Source: Halopelagius fulvigenes
GTDB taxonomy: Archaea; Halobacteriota; Halobacteria; Halobacteriales; Haloferacaceae
Length of the DNA stretch: 64,000 nucleotides
Direction of reading: 5' to 3'
NCBI RefSeq assembly: GCF_042662625.1
Contig: NZ_JBHSXH010000015.1
Location: 1,364,001-1,428,000 of the forward strand
The notes below the pieces were generated by a model. The model searched no databases. It saw only the letters and a program-made list of their open reading frames with translations, and was not told the DNA's origin. The first letter of the stretch is position 1. Each line of letters starts with the position of its first letter. Both the position numbers and the translations under genes were made by a program. Below are positions 1 to 8,799 of the stretch, piece after piece.

Positions 1-293
1 AGCAGGATGGTAAACGAGATGAACCACAGCGTGAACGTCATGAACGCGACGTAGAGGTAGTCCTTCGCGCCGAAGTCCTCGACGTCCACGCCGACGAGTC
101 GGAGAAGGGGGAACTGGGCGAGGACGGCCGCGCCGAGGAGAGCCAGCGAGAGCTGGTTCGTCGCGGCGTCCACCGTCGTCCCGACCACCGCCCCCGACGC
201 CAACGCGGCGGCGACGCCCGCGAGGCAGGCGAGTGTGGTGACCGTGACCCCTCGGACGTGTCCCGAGAGACCGGTCTGGGTTTCCGTGGCCAT
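1..293 (-). CDS. EMC6-like small membrane protein (3' end beyond window)
   Basis: Ninety-seven codons are visible from an ATG at 293 running off the left edge, so the C-terminus is missing. The product starts with a short polar stretch (MATETQTGLSGHVRG), then has a hydrophobic helix around residues 16-38, a second around 47-61, a polar loop containing VEDFGAKDYLYV and a third hydrophobic stretch at the cut. This shape matches small haloarchaeal membrane proteins I recall being named EMC6-like, after a subunit of the eukaryotic ER membrane insertase. The family name is from memory and function is unproven. Codon use is typical for the window. It is divergent from the winged-helix gene at 455. 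Confidence 0.6.
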   Translation of the reverse strand, partial: MATETQTGLSGHVRGVTVTTLACLAGVAAALASGAVVGTTVDAATNQLSLALLGAAVLAQFPLLRLVGVDVEDFGAKDYLYVAFMTFTLWFISFTIL

Positions 294-421
294 GTGTATC
301 CGTCCGGTACCCTCCGTCAAAAGGCGTTCGTTCCCCGTGCGGCGGACGAGCGTCCACCGGGCGGGGACAGAACTTCACGTTAGGAACCGGTTAGCCGTTT
401 CCGCCGTCGCAACTCACGAAG

Positions 422-429
422 GTTTATGC
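422..429 (+). promoter_or_regulatory. TATA-like element, leaderless promoter of the winged-helix gene
   Basis: The string GTTTATGC lies 26-33 bases before the ATG at 455. That spacing is expected for an archaeal TATA box driving a transcript that begins at or next to the start codon. No Shine-Dalgarno-like sequence is present. Confidence 0.45.
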
Positions 430-454
430 CGTTCGCCCGTTTCGATTCGTAACG

Positions 455-748
455 ATGGCTGAGGCAGAACAGGAGAGTCTCGACGACCTCCCCCCGAGTG
501 CGAAGTTGGTTTTCAAGGTACTCGAATACAACGGCCCGCTGACCCAGAAGGGCATCGTCCAGGAGTCGATGCTCTCGGCTCGGACGGTCCGATACGCACT
601 CGAACGTCTCGAGGGCATCGGCGTCGTAGACGAGGACGTCTACTTCGCCGACGCGCGGCAGAATCTCTATCAGTTGACCGACGCCGCCCCGAAGGCGCAT
701 CCGGCGGACGGCGACGGCGACGAAGCGGAAGCCTGCTGCGCAGAGTAA
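455..748 (+). CDS. small winged helix-turn-helix transcriptional regulator
   Basis: A 97-residue protein. Residues about 12-75 look like a MarR/TrmB-type winged helix: SAKLVFKVLEYNGPLTQKGI begins the first helices, RTVRYALERLEGIGVV is the recognition helix region, and a beta-wing follows with the LYQLT strand. The C-terminal 20 residues are acidic and disordered and end in CCAE, a cysteine pair that could be redox- or metal-sensitive. No sensor domain is attached. It probably binds DNA as a dimer near its own promoter or that of the divergent membrane protein, but no target is visible. Confidence 0.75.
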   Translation: MAEAEQESLDDLPPSAKLVFKVLEYNGPLTQKGIVQESMLSARTVRYALERLEGIGVVDEDVYFADARQNLYQLTDAAPKAHPADGDGDEAEACCAE

Positions 749-931
749 CTTCGGACGCTCCCACGGCACGGGTGGGGCGCATCGACGACAGACCACCCCG
801 GCGACCGGGCCGGGACACCGCGTCTCTTCCTCTCGACGGTCGCGTCAGCGACCCGCAGGGCCGCACGGTGGTTCCACCGCGCGAGCGTCGCGGACGGCCC
901 GAACGGTTCGGACGGCGCGTCGGCCGGCGCG

Positions 932-2794
932 TTACGCCGGGTGGACCGTAATCCGCTGTTTGCGGTCTATCGCCTGTTCGAGTTCCTCCGCGATGGCGCT
1001 CCCGCGGGAGACTTGGATGTCGCCGCCGCGGCCGACCGTCGCGGTGAACAGGTACTCGCCGTCGGCGCGGACTTCGACCGTCTCGCCGACGTGTTCGTCC
1101 ATGCGGACGACGATGTGCCGGGAGGTGACCTCCGGTTGGACAACCGTTCCGCCGTCGCCGCCCGCCCCGCCGCCGGACCCGCCCGCGGACCCGCCGCCGC
1201 GGTTGGGGTTCTCGTCGTGCGTGCGGACGTCGATGTCGATGCCGAGGCGGTCCTCGACGTCGGAGATGCGGCCGCCGCCCTTGCCGATGACGTACGAGAT
1301 GTCGTCTTGGTCGACGTACACTATCGCCTTGTTCTGCCCCTTCAGTTCCACGTCCACGTGGCCGCGCGCGATGGAGCGAATCTCCCGCTCTATCTCCTGT
1401 CGCGCGAGGCGGCCGACGCCGGTCTCGGAGTCGCCCTGTCCGTCCTCGCCGGTGAGGGGGACGGTGACGACCTGCCGGTTGAACGTGTAGATTTCGTACT
1501 CGGGCTTGCCCGTCTCGAAGTCCGCGACCTGAATCACGGGGCGCGCGAGATCCTCGGCGGTGAGGCCCTCGGGCACCTTCACCTGCGTCGTCACGTCGTA
1601 GACGGTGTGGACTTCGCCGGCCTCGATGTAGACGACGGTGTCGACCACCTGCGGGATCATGCCGAGTTCGACGCGGCCGACGAGGCGTTGGAGGGCGTCG
1701 ATGGCGCGCGTCGCGTGGACGACGCCGACCATGCCGACGCCCGCCAGGCGCATGTCGGAGAACACCTCGAAGTCGTTGGACTTCCGAACCTCGTCGTAGA
1801 TGGTGTAGTCCGGGCGGACCAAGAGGAGGGAGTCCGCCGTCTTCTCCATCTGGCCGTCGAGCGCCGTGTACTGCGTAATCTCGGGGCCGACCTGCAGGTC
1901 GCGCGGTTTCTCCATCGTCTTGACCGCGTAGTCGTTCTCGTTGAGGAACTCGGCGACGGCCTGCGCGAACGTGGACTTCCCCGCGCCGGGCGCGCCGGAG
2001 ATGAGGACGCCGCGCTGGCGTTCGCTCAGGCGCTCTTTCAGTTCCTCGGAGAACTCGTACTCTTCGAGCGACGTCTTCGCGATGGGGCGAACCGCCGTTA
2101 TCTCGATTCCGTCCGCGAACGGTTGGCGGGCGACGGCGATGCGGTAGTCGCGGAACTGGACGATGCTCATCCCGGGTTCCGACAGTTCGAGGAAGCCCTC
2201 GGAACTGGTGCGGGCCGTGTCCTCGATGTCGTCGGCCCACTCCTTCATCGTCTCCTCGTCGGTCACCTCGTCGCGGATGGTCTCGTAGTGCATGTCGCCG
2301 AGAGAGCCCCGCTTGGCCTTCGGCCTCGTGCCCGTCTTGAGGTGGACGGACATCGTCTCGTCGTCGAAGAACTCCTCGATGATGAGTTCGCCGGACCCGC
2401 GGACGCGCGGTTCGACGTACTCGACGGCGATGCCCTTCGCCTTGGCGACCTCCGACTGGACCACGTCGCTCGTCAGGAGCGTCGCGCCCTGTTCCTCGGC
2501 GACCTGGCGGATGACGGCGTCGATGTCGCCCTCGTGCGCGCCGGTCGCCTCGCTCGGCTTCGTCCGCCGCCCGACGTACTCGACCGTCACCGACCCCTCG
2601 TCGTCGAGGGCGGTGAGACGCTGGAGCTCCGAGAGTCCCTCCCACCCCGTGTCGCGGCCGTCGTTGGCCTGCGATTCGAGTTCGCCGACGACAGCCTCGG
2701 GGATACAGATCGTCAGATCGGACTCCTCGGCCGACTCGATTCGCTCGGACACGCGACCGTCGATGACCGCGCTCGTGTCCGGCACTATCTTCAT
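932..2794 (-). CDS. PIN domain-VirB11-like ATPase-KH domain protein
   Basis: A 620-residue protein combining three modules. Residues 1-125 are a PIN nuclease fold with acidic residues D6, E38, D90/D92 and D110. Residues about 140-450 are a secretion-type (VirB11/PilT-like) ATPase with Walker A GAPGAGKST at 267-275. Residues about 485-525 are a KH RNA-binding domain with the VIGKGGG loop at 502-508. A glycine-rich linker (about 532-549) leads to a C-terminal beta-rich tail. The start chosen is the ATG at 2794 (MKIVPDTSAV), since an upstream extension to 2875 would add a basic, non-conserved leader. The architecture matches the archaeal PINc/VapC family ATPase. It suggests an ATP-driven RNA-processing enzyme, but substrate and partners are unknown. 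It is transcribed alone, divergent from the M20 peptidase. Confidence 0.9.
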   Translation of the reverse strand: MKIVPDTSAVIDGRVSERIESAEESDLTICIPEAVVGELESQANDGRDTGWEGLSELQRLTALDDEGSVTVEYVGRRTKPSEATGAHEGDIDAVIRQVAEEQGATLLTSDVVQSEVAKAKGIAVEYVEPRVRGSGELIIEEFFDDETMSVHLKTGTRPKAKRGSLGDMHYETIRDEVTDEETMKEWADDIEDTARTSSEGFLELSEPGMSIVQFRDYRIAVARQPFADGIEITAVRPIAKTSLEEYEFSEELKERLSERQRGVLISGAPGAGKSTFAQAVAEFLNENDYAVKTMEKPRDLQVGPEITQYTALDGQMEKTADSLLLVRPDYTIYDEVRKSNDFEVFSDMRLAGVGMVGVVHATRAIDALQRLVGRVELGMIPQVVDTVVYIEAGEVHTVYDVTTQVKVPEGLTAEDLARPVIQVADFETGKPEYEIYTFNRQVVTVPLTGEDGQGDSETGVGRLARQEIEREIRSIARGHVDVELKGQNKAIVYVDQDDISYVIGKGGGRISDVEDRLGIDIDVRTHDENPNRGGGSAGGSGGGAGGDGGTVVQPEVTSRHIVVRMDEHVGETVEVRADGEYLFTATVGRGGDIQVSRGSAIAEELEQAIDRKQRITVHPA

Positions 2795-2967
2795 GCGTGG
2801 CGTTTTGAGCGGTAGACGGATAAGGATATAGATGGGAACGCGGGCCGGACGCTCCCGCGACGACCCGCCCGGCACCTCCGTCCCTCGATTCTCCGCCGGC
2901 CTCGACCTCCGCCGAGTCGGGCCGTCGTCCAGAGCCTTTTCGTCGCCCCCCGTCGGACGTTCCGACG

Positions 2968-4119
2968 ATGACCGACGCGCGCGAGGAACTGGTCGAGTTG
3001 ACGCGACGCCTCGTCTCGATTCCCAGCCACGAGGACGAGACGGCCGCCGGGGACGCGATCAAGTCGTGGCTCCGCGAGGAGACAGACGCCGCGGTGACGC
3101 GGGACGACGCGGGCAACGTGTTCGCCCGGCGCGACGGGAGCGGAGAGGGCGACGGCGACGAGGCCGGAGACAGTGACGAAGCCGGAGACGGCGACGGGGG
3201 CGCGAGGGAACTCGCCCTCGTCGGGCACCACGACGTGGTTCCGCCGGACGAGTCGCAGGTGGCGGACGGGGAGTACGTCGTGGAGACGCGCGGGGGGCGC
3301 ATCTACGGCCGCGGCACCGCCGACATGAAGGGCGCGGTGGCGGCGTCGATGCTCGCCTTCCGGGACGCCGCGCCGGCGGGGCGACTCACGTTCGTCTCGT
3401 TCGTCGGCGAGGAGGTCGGCGGCGAGGGCGCGCGGGCCGCGATAGACGAGGGGTTCGCGCCGGACGCCGCCGTCGTCGGCGAGGGGTCTACAAACTACTC
3501 CGGCGACGACGTGACGGACGTGGCCGTCGCCCACAAGGGTCGGCGGGGGTCGACCGTCACCGCGCGCGGGTCGGCGGCGCACGCGAGCGAACCCGAGGCG
3601 GGCGAGAACGCCGTCTACCGCGCCTGCGACGCCGTGGACGTGATACGGGGGCTGGAGTTCCCCGCGGCCGACGTGTTCGGCGAACGCCTCCGCGGGAGCG
3701 TCGCGGTCACGGAGATAGACGGCGGGTCGGCGTGGAACGTCGTCCCCGAGGCGTGCGAGGTGACCGTGGACGAGCGGACCGTCCCCGGCGAACGCGCGCC
3801 CCTCGAACGCGTCGAGGAGATTCCCGGCGTCGAGTGGACCGTCGACCAGGACCTGCCGCCGATGGCCTGCGAGGACGAGGCGTTCGCCGACGCCGTCCTC
3901 GCCGCCGCCGACGAGGCGCAGGCGGCGACGCCGGAGCTCGTGACGAAACCCCACGCGACGGACGCCGGGTGGTTGGCCGCCGCGGGCACCGCCTGCGTCG
4001 TCTGCGGGGCGGCCGAACCGGGCGAGGCGCACACCGCCTCCGAGAGCGTCTCGATCGACGTTCTGGAGCGGTGTTACCGCATCTACCGCGGCGCGGCCGA
4101 ACGCTGGCCCGCCGAGTGA
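2968..4119 (+). CDS. M20 family zinc metallopeptidase (ArgE/DapE/ACY1-like)
   Basis: A 383-residue protein with the M20 signature: the HxD metal motif in GHHDVVP (H87, D89), the bridging aspartate in GRGTADMKG (D119), the catalytic/metal glutamates EE at 148-149, and the dimer-domain SAAHASEP motif. It should hydrolyse an amide such as an N-acyl amino acid or small peptide in the cytoplasm. Residues about 57-78 are an acidic Gly/Asp/Glu repeat (GDGDEAGDSDEAGDGDGG) inserted before the first metal motif. It looks like a local slippage expansion in a surface loop. Whether the substrate is acetylornithine, succinyl-diaminopimelate or a dipeptide cannot be told, because no arginine or lysine genes are adjacent. 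Confidence 0.85.
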   Translation: MTDAREELVELTRRLVSIPSHEDETAAGDAIKSWLREETDAAVTRDDAGNVFARRDGSGEGDGDEAGDSDEAGDGDGGARELALVGHHDVVPPDESQVADGEYVVETRGGRIYGRGTADMKGAVAASMLAFRDAAPAGRLTFVSFVGEEVGGEGARAAIDEGFAPDAAVVGEGSTNYSGDDVTDVAVAHKGRRGSTVTARGSAAHASEPEAGENAVYRACDAVDVIRGLEFPAADVFGERLRGSVAVTEIDGGSAWNVVPEACEVTVDERTVPGERAPLERVEEIPGVEWTVDQDLPPMACEDEAFADAVLAAADEAQAATPELVTKPHATDAGWLAAAGTACVVCGAAEPGEAHTASESVSIDVLERCYRIYRGAAERWPAE

Positions 4120-4204
4120 GCCGTTCCGTCCACCTCGGGCGGTGAACCGGTCGCCTCGTCCGCATACGTCGGGTTGATAACGCGGGACGTACATCGAACG
4201 AGAT

Positions 4205-5737
4205 ATGGCGACAGACGCAACCGGCGACGCCGACTCCGCCCCCGACGCGTACTCGGAACTCCTCGCGAAGTACGAGCGCGTCGCGAACGTGCAGAACGCC
4301 GCCGGTATCCTCTCGTGGGACCAGCAGGTGATGATGCCCGACGAGGGCACGCCGGCGCGCTCTCAGCAGCTCTCGACGCTCTCTTCGCTCTCGCACGAAC
4401 TGCTCACCGAGGACGAGGTGGGCGAGCTGCTGGACCGACTCGAATCGTCGGAGTTGACCGACGAGCAGGCGGCCGTCGTTCGCGAGATCCGGCGGAAGTA
4501 CGACCGAGCGAACAGCGTCCCGACGGAGCTCGTCGAGGAGATTTCGACCACCTCCTCGGAGGCGCTTCCGGCGTGGAAGGAGGCGAAAGCCGAGGACGAC
4601 TTCTCGAAGTTCGCGCCGTACTTAGAGAAGCACGTCGAACTCAAGCGGGAGTACGCCGAGCACATCGACCCCGACAAGGACCCCTACGAGGTGCTGTTCG
4701 AGGACTTCGAGCCGTGTCTCCCCCTCGAACAGGCCGAGTCCATCCTCGAAGAGCTCCGCGACACTTTGGTGCCGATGATAGAGCGGATTCGGGAGTCCGA
4801 CGCCGAGCTCGCCACGGACGCGTTCTCCTCGAAGGGGACGTACGACGAGGCGGCGCAGGAGGAACTCTGCCGCGACGCCCTCTCGACGCTCGGGTACCCG
4901 TGGGAACGCGGCCGCCTCGACGTGGCCCCCCACCCGTTCTCCTCGGGAACGACGTTCGACGCCCGCGTGACGACCCGATTCGACGAGGCGGACCCCCTCG
5001 GGGCGGTCACCTCCACCATCCACGAGTTCGGCCACGCGAACTACACCCTCGGCCTGCCGGACGAGGAGCACGCGACGCCCCTCGGGGAGTCCCGCGACCT
5101 GTCGGTCCACGAGTCCCAGTCGCGCCTCTGGGAGAACCACGTCGGACGCTCGGAGGCGTTCTGGAAGCTGTTCCTGCCGACGTTCAAGGAACACTTCGAA
5201 CAGGCCGAGGACGTGACCGTCGAGGAGGCGTACGAGGCGGCGAATCAGGTGTACGAGGACAACCTCATCCGCGTCGAGGCGGACGAACTCACCTACCACC
5301 TCCACATCATCGTCCGGTTCGAGATAGAGCGCGCGCTGATTTCGGGCGAACTCGACGTGGAGGACGTGCCCGAGGTGTGGAACGACAAGTACGAGGAGTA
5401 CCTCGGCGTCCGGCCCGAGACGGACTCCGAGGGCTGCCTGCAGGACATCCACTGGAGCCACGGTAACTTCGGCTACTTCCCGACGTACTCGCTCGGGTCG
5501 GTGATGGCCGCGCAACTGTTCGCCGCCGCCGAGGACGACATCGGCGACGTGTACGCGCGGGTCGAGGAGGGCGACTTCGAGGCCCTCCACGAGTGGCTGA
5601 CCGAGAACGTCCACCGCCACGGGTCGAAGTACGAGACGAACGAACTCGTCGTCGAAGCGACGGGGAAGGACTTCGCCGCCGACGACTTCGTGGCGTACGT
5701 CACCGAGAAGTACGGCGACCTGTACGACCTCGACTGA
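4205..5737 (+). CDS. M32 family metallocarboxypeptidase
   Basis: A 510-residue protein, the usual length for carboxypeptidase Taq-type enzymes. The zinc site HEFGH is at 273-277, followed by the downstream glutamate in HESQSRLWEN about 27 residues on. N-terminal helices (SWDQQVMMPDEG) and C-terminal motifs (IHWSHGNFGYFPTYSLG) are also characteristic. It removes single residues from peptide C-termini in the cytoplasm, probably in peptide recycling. It follows the M20 peptidase by about 85 bases on the same strand, so the two could form a small peptide-degradation group, though the spacing leaves room for a separate promoter. Confidence 0.93.
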   Translation: MATDATGDADSAPDAYSELLAKYERVANVQNAAGILSWDQQVMMPDEGTPARSQQLSTLSSLSHELLTEDEVGELLDRLESSELTDEQAAVVREIRRKYDRANSVPTELVEEISTTSSEALPAWKEAKAEDDFSKFAPYLEKHVELKREYAEHIDPDKDPYEVLFEDFEPCLPLEQAESILEELRDTLVPMIERIRESDAELATDAFSSKGTYDEAAQEELCRDALSTLGYPWERGRLDVAPHPFSSGTTFDARVTTRFDEADPLGAVTSTIHEFGHANYTLGLPDEEHATPLGESRDLSVHESQSRLWENHVGRSEAFWKLFLPTFKEHFEQAEDVTVEEAYEAANQVYEDNLIRVEADELTYHLHIIVRFEIERALISGELDVEDVPEVWNDKYEEYLGVRPETDSEGCLQDIHWSHGNFGYFPTYSLGSVMAAQLFAAAEDDIGDVYARVEEGDFEALHEWLTENVHRHGSKYETNELVVEATGKDFAADDFVAYVTEKYGDLYDLD

Positions 5738-5909
5738 ACCCCGAACGGCGTCGTCTTCGGAAACTGCGTCCTCCCTCTTCCGAAGAACGAGTACGGTTAC
5801 CGGGTACGGTAACGGGTTTTCAAATAAGAAACCCTCTCACTAGTAGTCGGTTTATCTGATTTACCAGCACGCACATTTATCAACTACCAATATACTCATC
5901 TGAGCGAGG
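5738..5909. other. AT-rich intergenic region with promoter-like elements
   Basis: Base composition drops here compared with both flanks. The sequence contains TTTATC twice (near 5850 and 5876). The second copy lies about 30 bases before the ATG at 5910 and is a plausible TATA box. No open frame or structured RNA is evident. Confidence 0.4.
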
Positions 5910-6461
5910 ATGACAGACGCATCGGATTTAGTGGGGGAGAAGAAGAGGGGAGGACAAAGGAGCGGGCGCGCTCGGAGGACGGGCGCAGCGGAACCCATCG
6001 AGCCCCGAATCAACCTCGGTTGCGGCAGCGATAAGATGGACGATTGGCACAACGTCGATATAGTGCCCGAAGCGGACCCCGACGAAGTCGTGGACTTAAA
6101 CGAGACCCCGTGGCCGTGGCCGAATTCGTTGTTCGACGAAGTCCTGGCGAGCAATGTGCTCGAACATCTCGACGACCAACACGCTGCACTCCACGAACTA
6201 CGGAGAATCACGAAGCCGGGGGGTCGAATCGAAGTGCGAGTGCCGCATCCGAACTCGCCGGGTTTCTGGGCAGACCCGACACACGTGTCCCCGCTCTGCG
6301 AGCAGACCTTTACGCATTATCTCGCCCCGGATTGGGAGGTAGAAGAAGTGCGTGTCTCGCGAGTTCGGTTCGGTCGATTGTTCCCAGAGAGCATCGCTTT
6401 GCGCTTGGCAGACCACATCGGTCACGTTGTCGATGAGATAACCGTTGTCCTGCGGGTCTGA
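5910..6461 (+). CDS. class I SAM-dependent methyltransferase, atypical base use
   Basis: A 183-residue protein with a basic N-terminal 30 residues, then the SAM-binding motif INLGCGSDK at about 34-42, an acidic residue after strand 2 (NVDI), and the post-motif helix LASNVLEHLDDQHAALHELRRITKPGG. This matches methyltransferases often found in polysaccharide or glycosylation clusters, but no glycosyltransferase is nearby. The codons use AGG, GGA, TTA and ATA much more than neighbours do, and the upstream region is AT-rich. This suggests acquisition by transfer. The acceptor molecule is unknown. The ORF looks intact, although it is short for the family. Confidence 0.75.
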   Translation: MTDASDLVGEKKRGGQRSGRARRTGAAEPIEPRINLGCGSDKMDDWHNVDIVPEADPDEVVDLNETPWPWPNSLFDEVLASNVLEHLDDQHAALHELRRITKPGGRIEVRVPHPNSPGFWADPTHVSPLCEQTFTHYLAPDWEVEEVRVSRVRFGRLFPESIALRLADHIGHVVDEITVVLRV

Positions 6462-6671
6462 GCGCCGACTCGCTGCGGTGCAGTCGGATACGCTCGTGTG
6501 CTGTAGACTGACTCGTCCGCGTCGTCCCCGTCGGTCACCGTAGGTAGATACGTTCCTCGCTTCCGCTGACGGGGAGTGTCGCGCCTCTCAGAGCAATAGC
6601 CGCCGGTAACTCTCGGGAGAGATGGGATGATGCAACAAGACTAAGTAATGATAACCCATACCACAGTCCGT

Positions 6672-6854
6672 ATGGCTTCTGCACCGAACCCCGACGACGC
6701 ACTGTTCGACCAGTTCCTGGACGACCGCGGCCACGAGGTGACAGAGTCCGACTGGGAGGCGTCTTACAACAAGAAGCAGTGCCCGGAATGCGGTGCGTTA
6801 CACGACCAGTCCGCCGACGACTGCACGGTCTGCGGGTGGGACCCGTTGGCCTGA
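6672..6854 (+). CDS. HVO_0416-type zinc finger microprotein
   Basis: A 60-residue protein (MASAPNPDD start at 6672, preferred over an in-frame upstream start at 6648). It carries the zinc-ribbon pair CPEC...CTVC (CPECGALHDQSADDCTVCGW) near the C-terminus after an acidic helix. This resembles the haloarchaeal HVO_0416 family as I remember it. Such one-domain zinc-finger microproteins are known in haloarchaea to affect growth, biofilm or motility, but the role of this one is unknown. It sits just upstream of the UvrD-like helicase with its own promoter between them. Confidence 0.8.
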   Translation: MASAPNPDDALFDQFLDDRGHEVTESDWEASYNKKQCPECGALHDQSADDCTVCGWDPLA

Positions 6855-6900
6855 GCCGGGGGGTGTCTTTAATCGAATCGCACTATCAGAGAAAGCAGGC

Positions 6901-6908
6901 TATTTATC
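6901..6908 (+). promoter_or_regulatory. TATA box of the UvrD-like helicase gene
   Basis: TATTTATC lies 26-33 bases before the ATG at 6934, the standard spacing for a leaderless or nearly leaderless haloarchaeal transcript. Confidence 0.5.
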
Positions 6909-6933
6909 ACCGGTTAGGGCGTGAACGTGTACA

Positions 6934-8793
6934 ATGACCGACTCCGACGCGACCGTCACCCGTCTCTTCGGGGGACCGGGGAGCGGGAAGACGACCGCCC
7001 TCCTCGACCGAGTCGAGGGAATCCTCGAAGACGACGACGTTAGCATCCGCGACATCCTCGTCGTCTCGTACACCCGCGCGGCCGCCGCAGAGATTCGGGA
7101 ACGACTCGCCGAACGACTCGACGTCTCGCCGCGCGCCCTGAAGGGCAACGTGGCGACGATGCACGCGAAGGCGTACGAACTGCTCGACCTCTCGCGCAAC
7201 GACGTGGTCGGCGAGAAGGACAAGACCGAGTTCTGCGAGGAGTACGGAATCGAGTTCGAGGACCAGTACGGCGGCGCGGGCCGCCGGACCGCCCGTTCGA
7301 CGACGCTCGGGAACAAGATAATCGCCACGAGCCAGTGGCTCCAGCGCACCCGCCGCGACGTGGCCGACTGGTACGACGTGCCGTTCCAGTGGAACGTCGA
7401 GGAGGTTCGCCTCCCGCCGGACGTGGACCCCAACGCCCAGGAGGGCAACAAGTACACGCCGACGTGGCCCTCCGACGACGACAGGGTGGACGTGCCGGAG
7501 GCCATCCGCGCGTGGCGGTCGTACAAGGGTAACAACGGACTCGTCGGCTTCGCGGACATGCTCGAACGGGTGCGACAGCGTTCGCTCGTCCCCCACGTCG
7601 ATTACCTCGTCATCGACGAGTTCCAGGACATCACGACGCTCCAGTACGACGTCTACGAGGAGTGGAAGCCGCACATGAAGCGCGTCCTCATCGCCGGCGA
7701 CGACGACCAGGTCGTCTACGCGTGGCAGGGCGCGGACCCGAACCTCCTCTTGGACGCCGAACGCGACGAGGACGTGGTGCTACCGAACTCCTACCGCCTC
7801 CCCTCGCGCATCCTCAACGTCGTCAATCGGGAGATTCGCCACATCGACAAGCGGCAGGAGAAGGACCTCAAACCGCGCAAGGAGGGCGGAACGGTCGAGG
7901 GCATCCAGTCGCCGTCGATGCTCGACCTCGCGCGGAACGTCCGGTACACCATCGAACAGAGCGAGGACGAGGAGAGCATCATGGTGCTGTTCCGCGCGCG
8001 CTACCAGATGTTCCAGTTCATCGACGAGTTCCTGCCGTTGGGGATGCCCTTCTCCGTCCTGACGGACCAGCGGATGTGGACCGACCGCCTCACGCAGTAC
8101 GTCCGCGCCATCGAGAAGACCGAACAGGGCGAACCCGTCAACGGCCTCGAAGCGCGACGCCTCGCCGACATGCTGCAGGACTCGGCGTTCGGGTCGAACG
8201 AGCGAGACGAACTGTTCGACTACATCGACGAGAAGAAAGAGGAGGCGGGCGTCGAGGACCTGACCGAGATACAGATAGAGACGGACGCGGTGAAGAACTT
8301 CGCCCCGTTCCTCCCCGATAGCGCGTCCGCGGGCGACATGGTTCGGAAGGTGACCTCCTTCCAGCGGAAGTCCGTCGAGGCGTACTTCTCCGGGGAGTAC
8401 GAGGGGATGGACCCCAATCAGGTCCGCGTCGGTACCATCCACTCCGCGAAGGGCCGGGAGGCCGACCACGTGTTCGTCGCCACGGACCTCACCGAGAAGG
8501 TGGTCGAACAGATGGCCGCCTCCGTGGACGACGAGGAGGTCGAGGGCGTCGAGGAGTTCACGTCCTCGACGAGTCCCGTCCCCATCCTGACGGACAACGA
8601 ACGCCGCGTCTTCTACGTCGGCATGTCCCGCGCCCGCGAGCGTCTCGTCCTCTTGGAGAACCTCGTCACCGGCGCGCCGACGCTCCCGGTGAGCGTCCTC
8701 CTGCACAACGAACTCCGCGAGGACTCCATCGAGGACCTCCTCGAAGCGGCCCAAGAGGAGACGGACGCGCCGGCGCCGGAACCGGACCCGTAG
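6934..8793 (+). CDS. UvrD/Rep-family superfamily 1 DNA helicase
   Basis: A 619-residue helicase with the canonical SF1A motifs in order: Walker A GGPGSGKT at 13-20, motif Ia SYTRAAAAEI near 45, Walker B/motif II DEFQD at 228-232, motif III GDDDQVVYAWQGAD at about 255, motif V GTIHSAKGREADHV and motif VI VGMSRARERL near the C-terminus. It unwinds DNA 3' to 5' with ATP and likely acts in repair or replication restart. Its length is slightly below bacterial UvrD (about 720). The start at 6934 puts Walker A the expected few residues from the N-terminus. It is separated from the M24 peptidase gene by only 6 bases, so these two are probably co-transcribed. Confidence 0.93.
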   Translation: MTDSDATVTRLFGGPGSGKTTALLDRVEGILEDDDVSIRDILVVSYTRAAAAEIRERLAERLDVSPRALKGNVATMHAKAYELLDLSRNDVVGEKDKTEFCEEYGIEFEDQYGGAGRRTARSTTLGNKIIATSQWLQRTRRDVADWYDVPFQWNVEEVRLPPDVDPNAQEGNKYTPTWPSDDDRVDVPEAIRAWRSYKGNNGLVGFADMLERVRQRSLVPHVDYLVIDEFQDITTLQYDVYEEWKPHMKRVLIAGDDDQVVYAWQGADPNLLLDAERDEDVVLPNSYRLPSRILNVVNREIRHIDKRQEKDLKPRKEGGTVEGIQSPSMLDLARNVRYTIEQSEDEESIMVLFRARYQMFQFIDEFLPLGMPFSVLTDQRMWTDRLTQYVRAIEKTEQGEPVNGLEARRLADMLQDSAFGSNERDELFDYIDEKKEEAGVEDLTEIQIETDAVKNFAPFLPDSASAGDMVRKVTSFQRKSVEAYFSGEYEGMDPNQVRVGTIHSAKGREADHVFVATDLTEKVVEQMAASVDDEEVEGVEEFTSSTSPVPILTDNERRVFYVGMSRARERLVLLENLVTGAPTLPVSVLLHNELREDSIEDLLEAAQEETDAPAPEPDP

Positions 8794-8799
8794 CCCGCG

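Noticed and set aside
513..3302. Very long open frame antisense to the PIN-ATPase and M20 genes (929 codons)
   Set aside because: It is Arg/Pro-rich low-complexity translation typical of a wrong frame over GC-rich coding DNA. The real genes have domain motifs.
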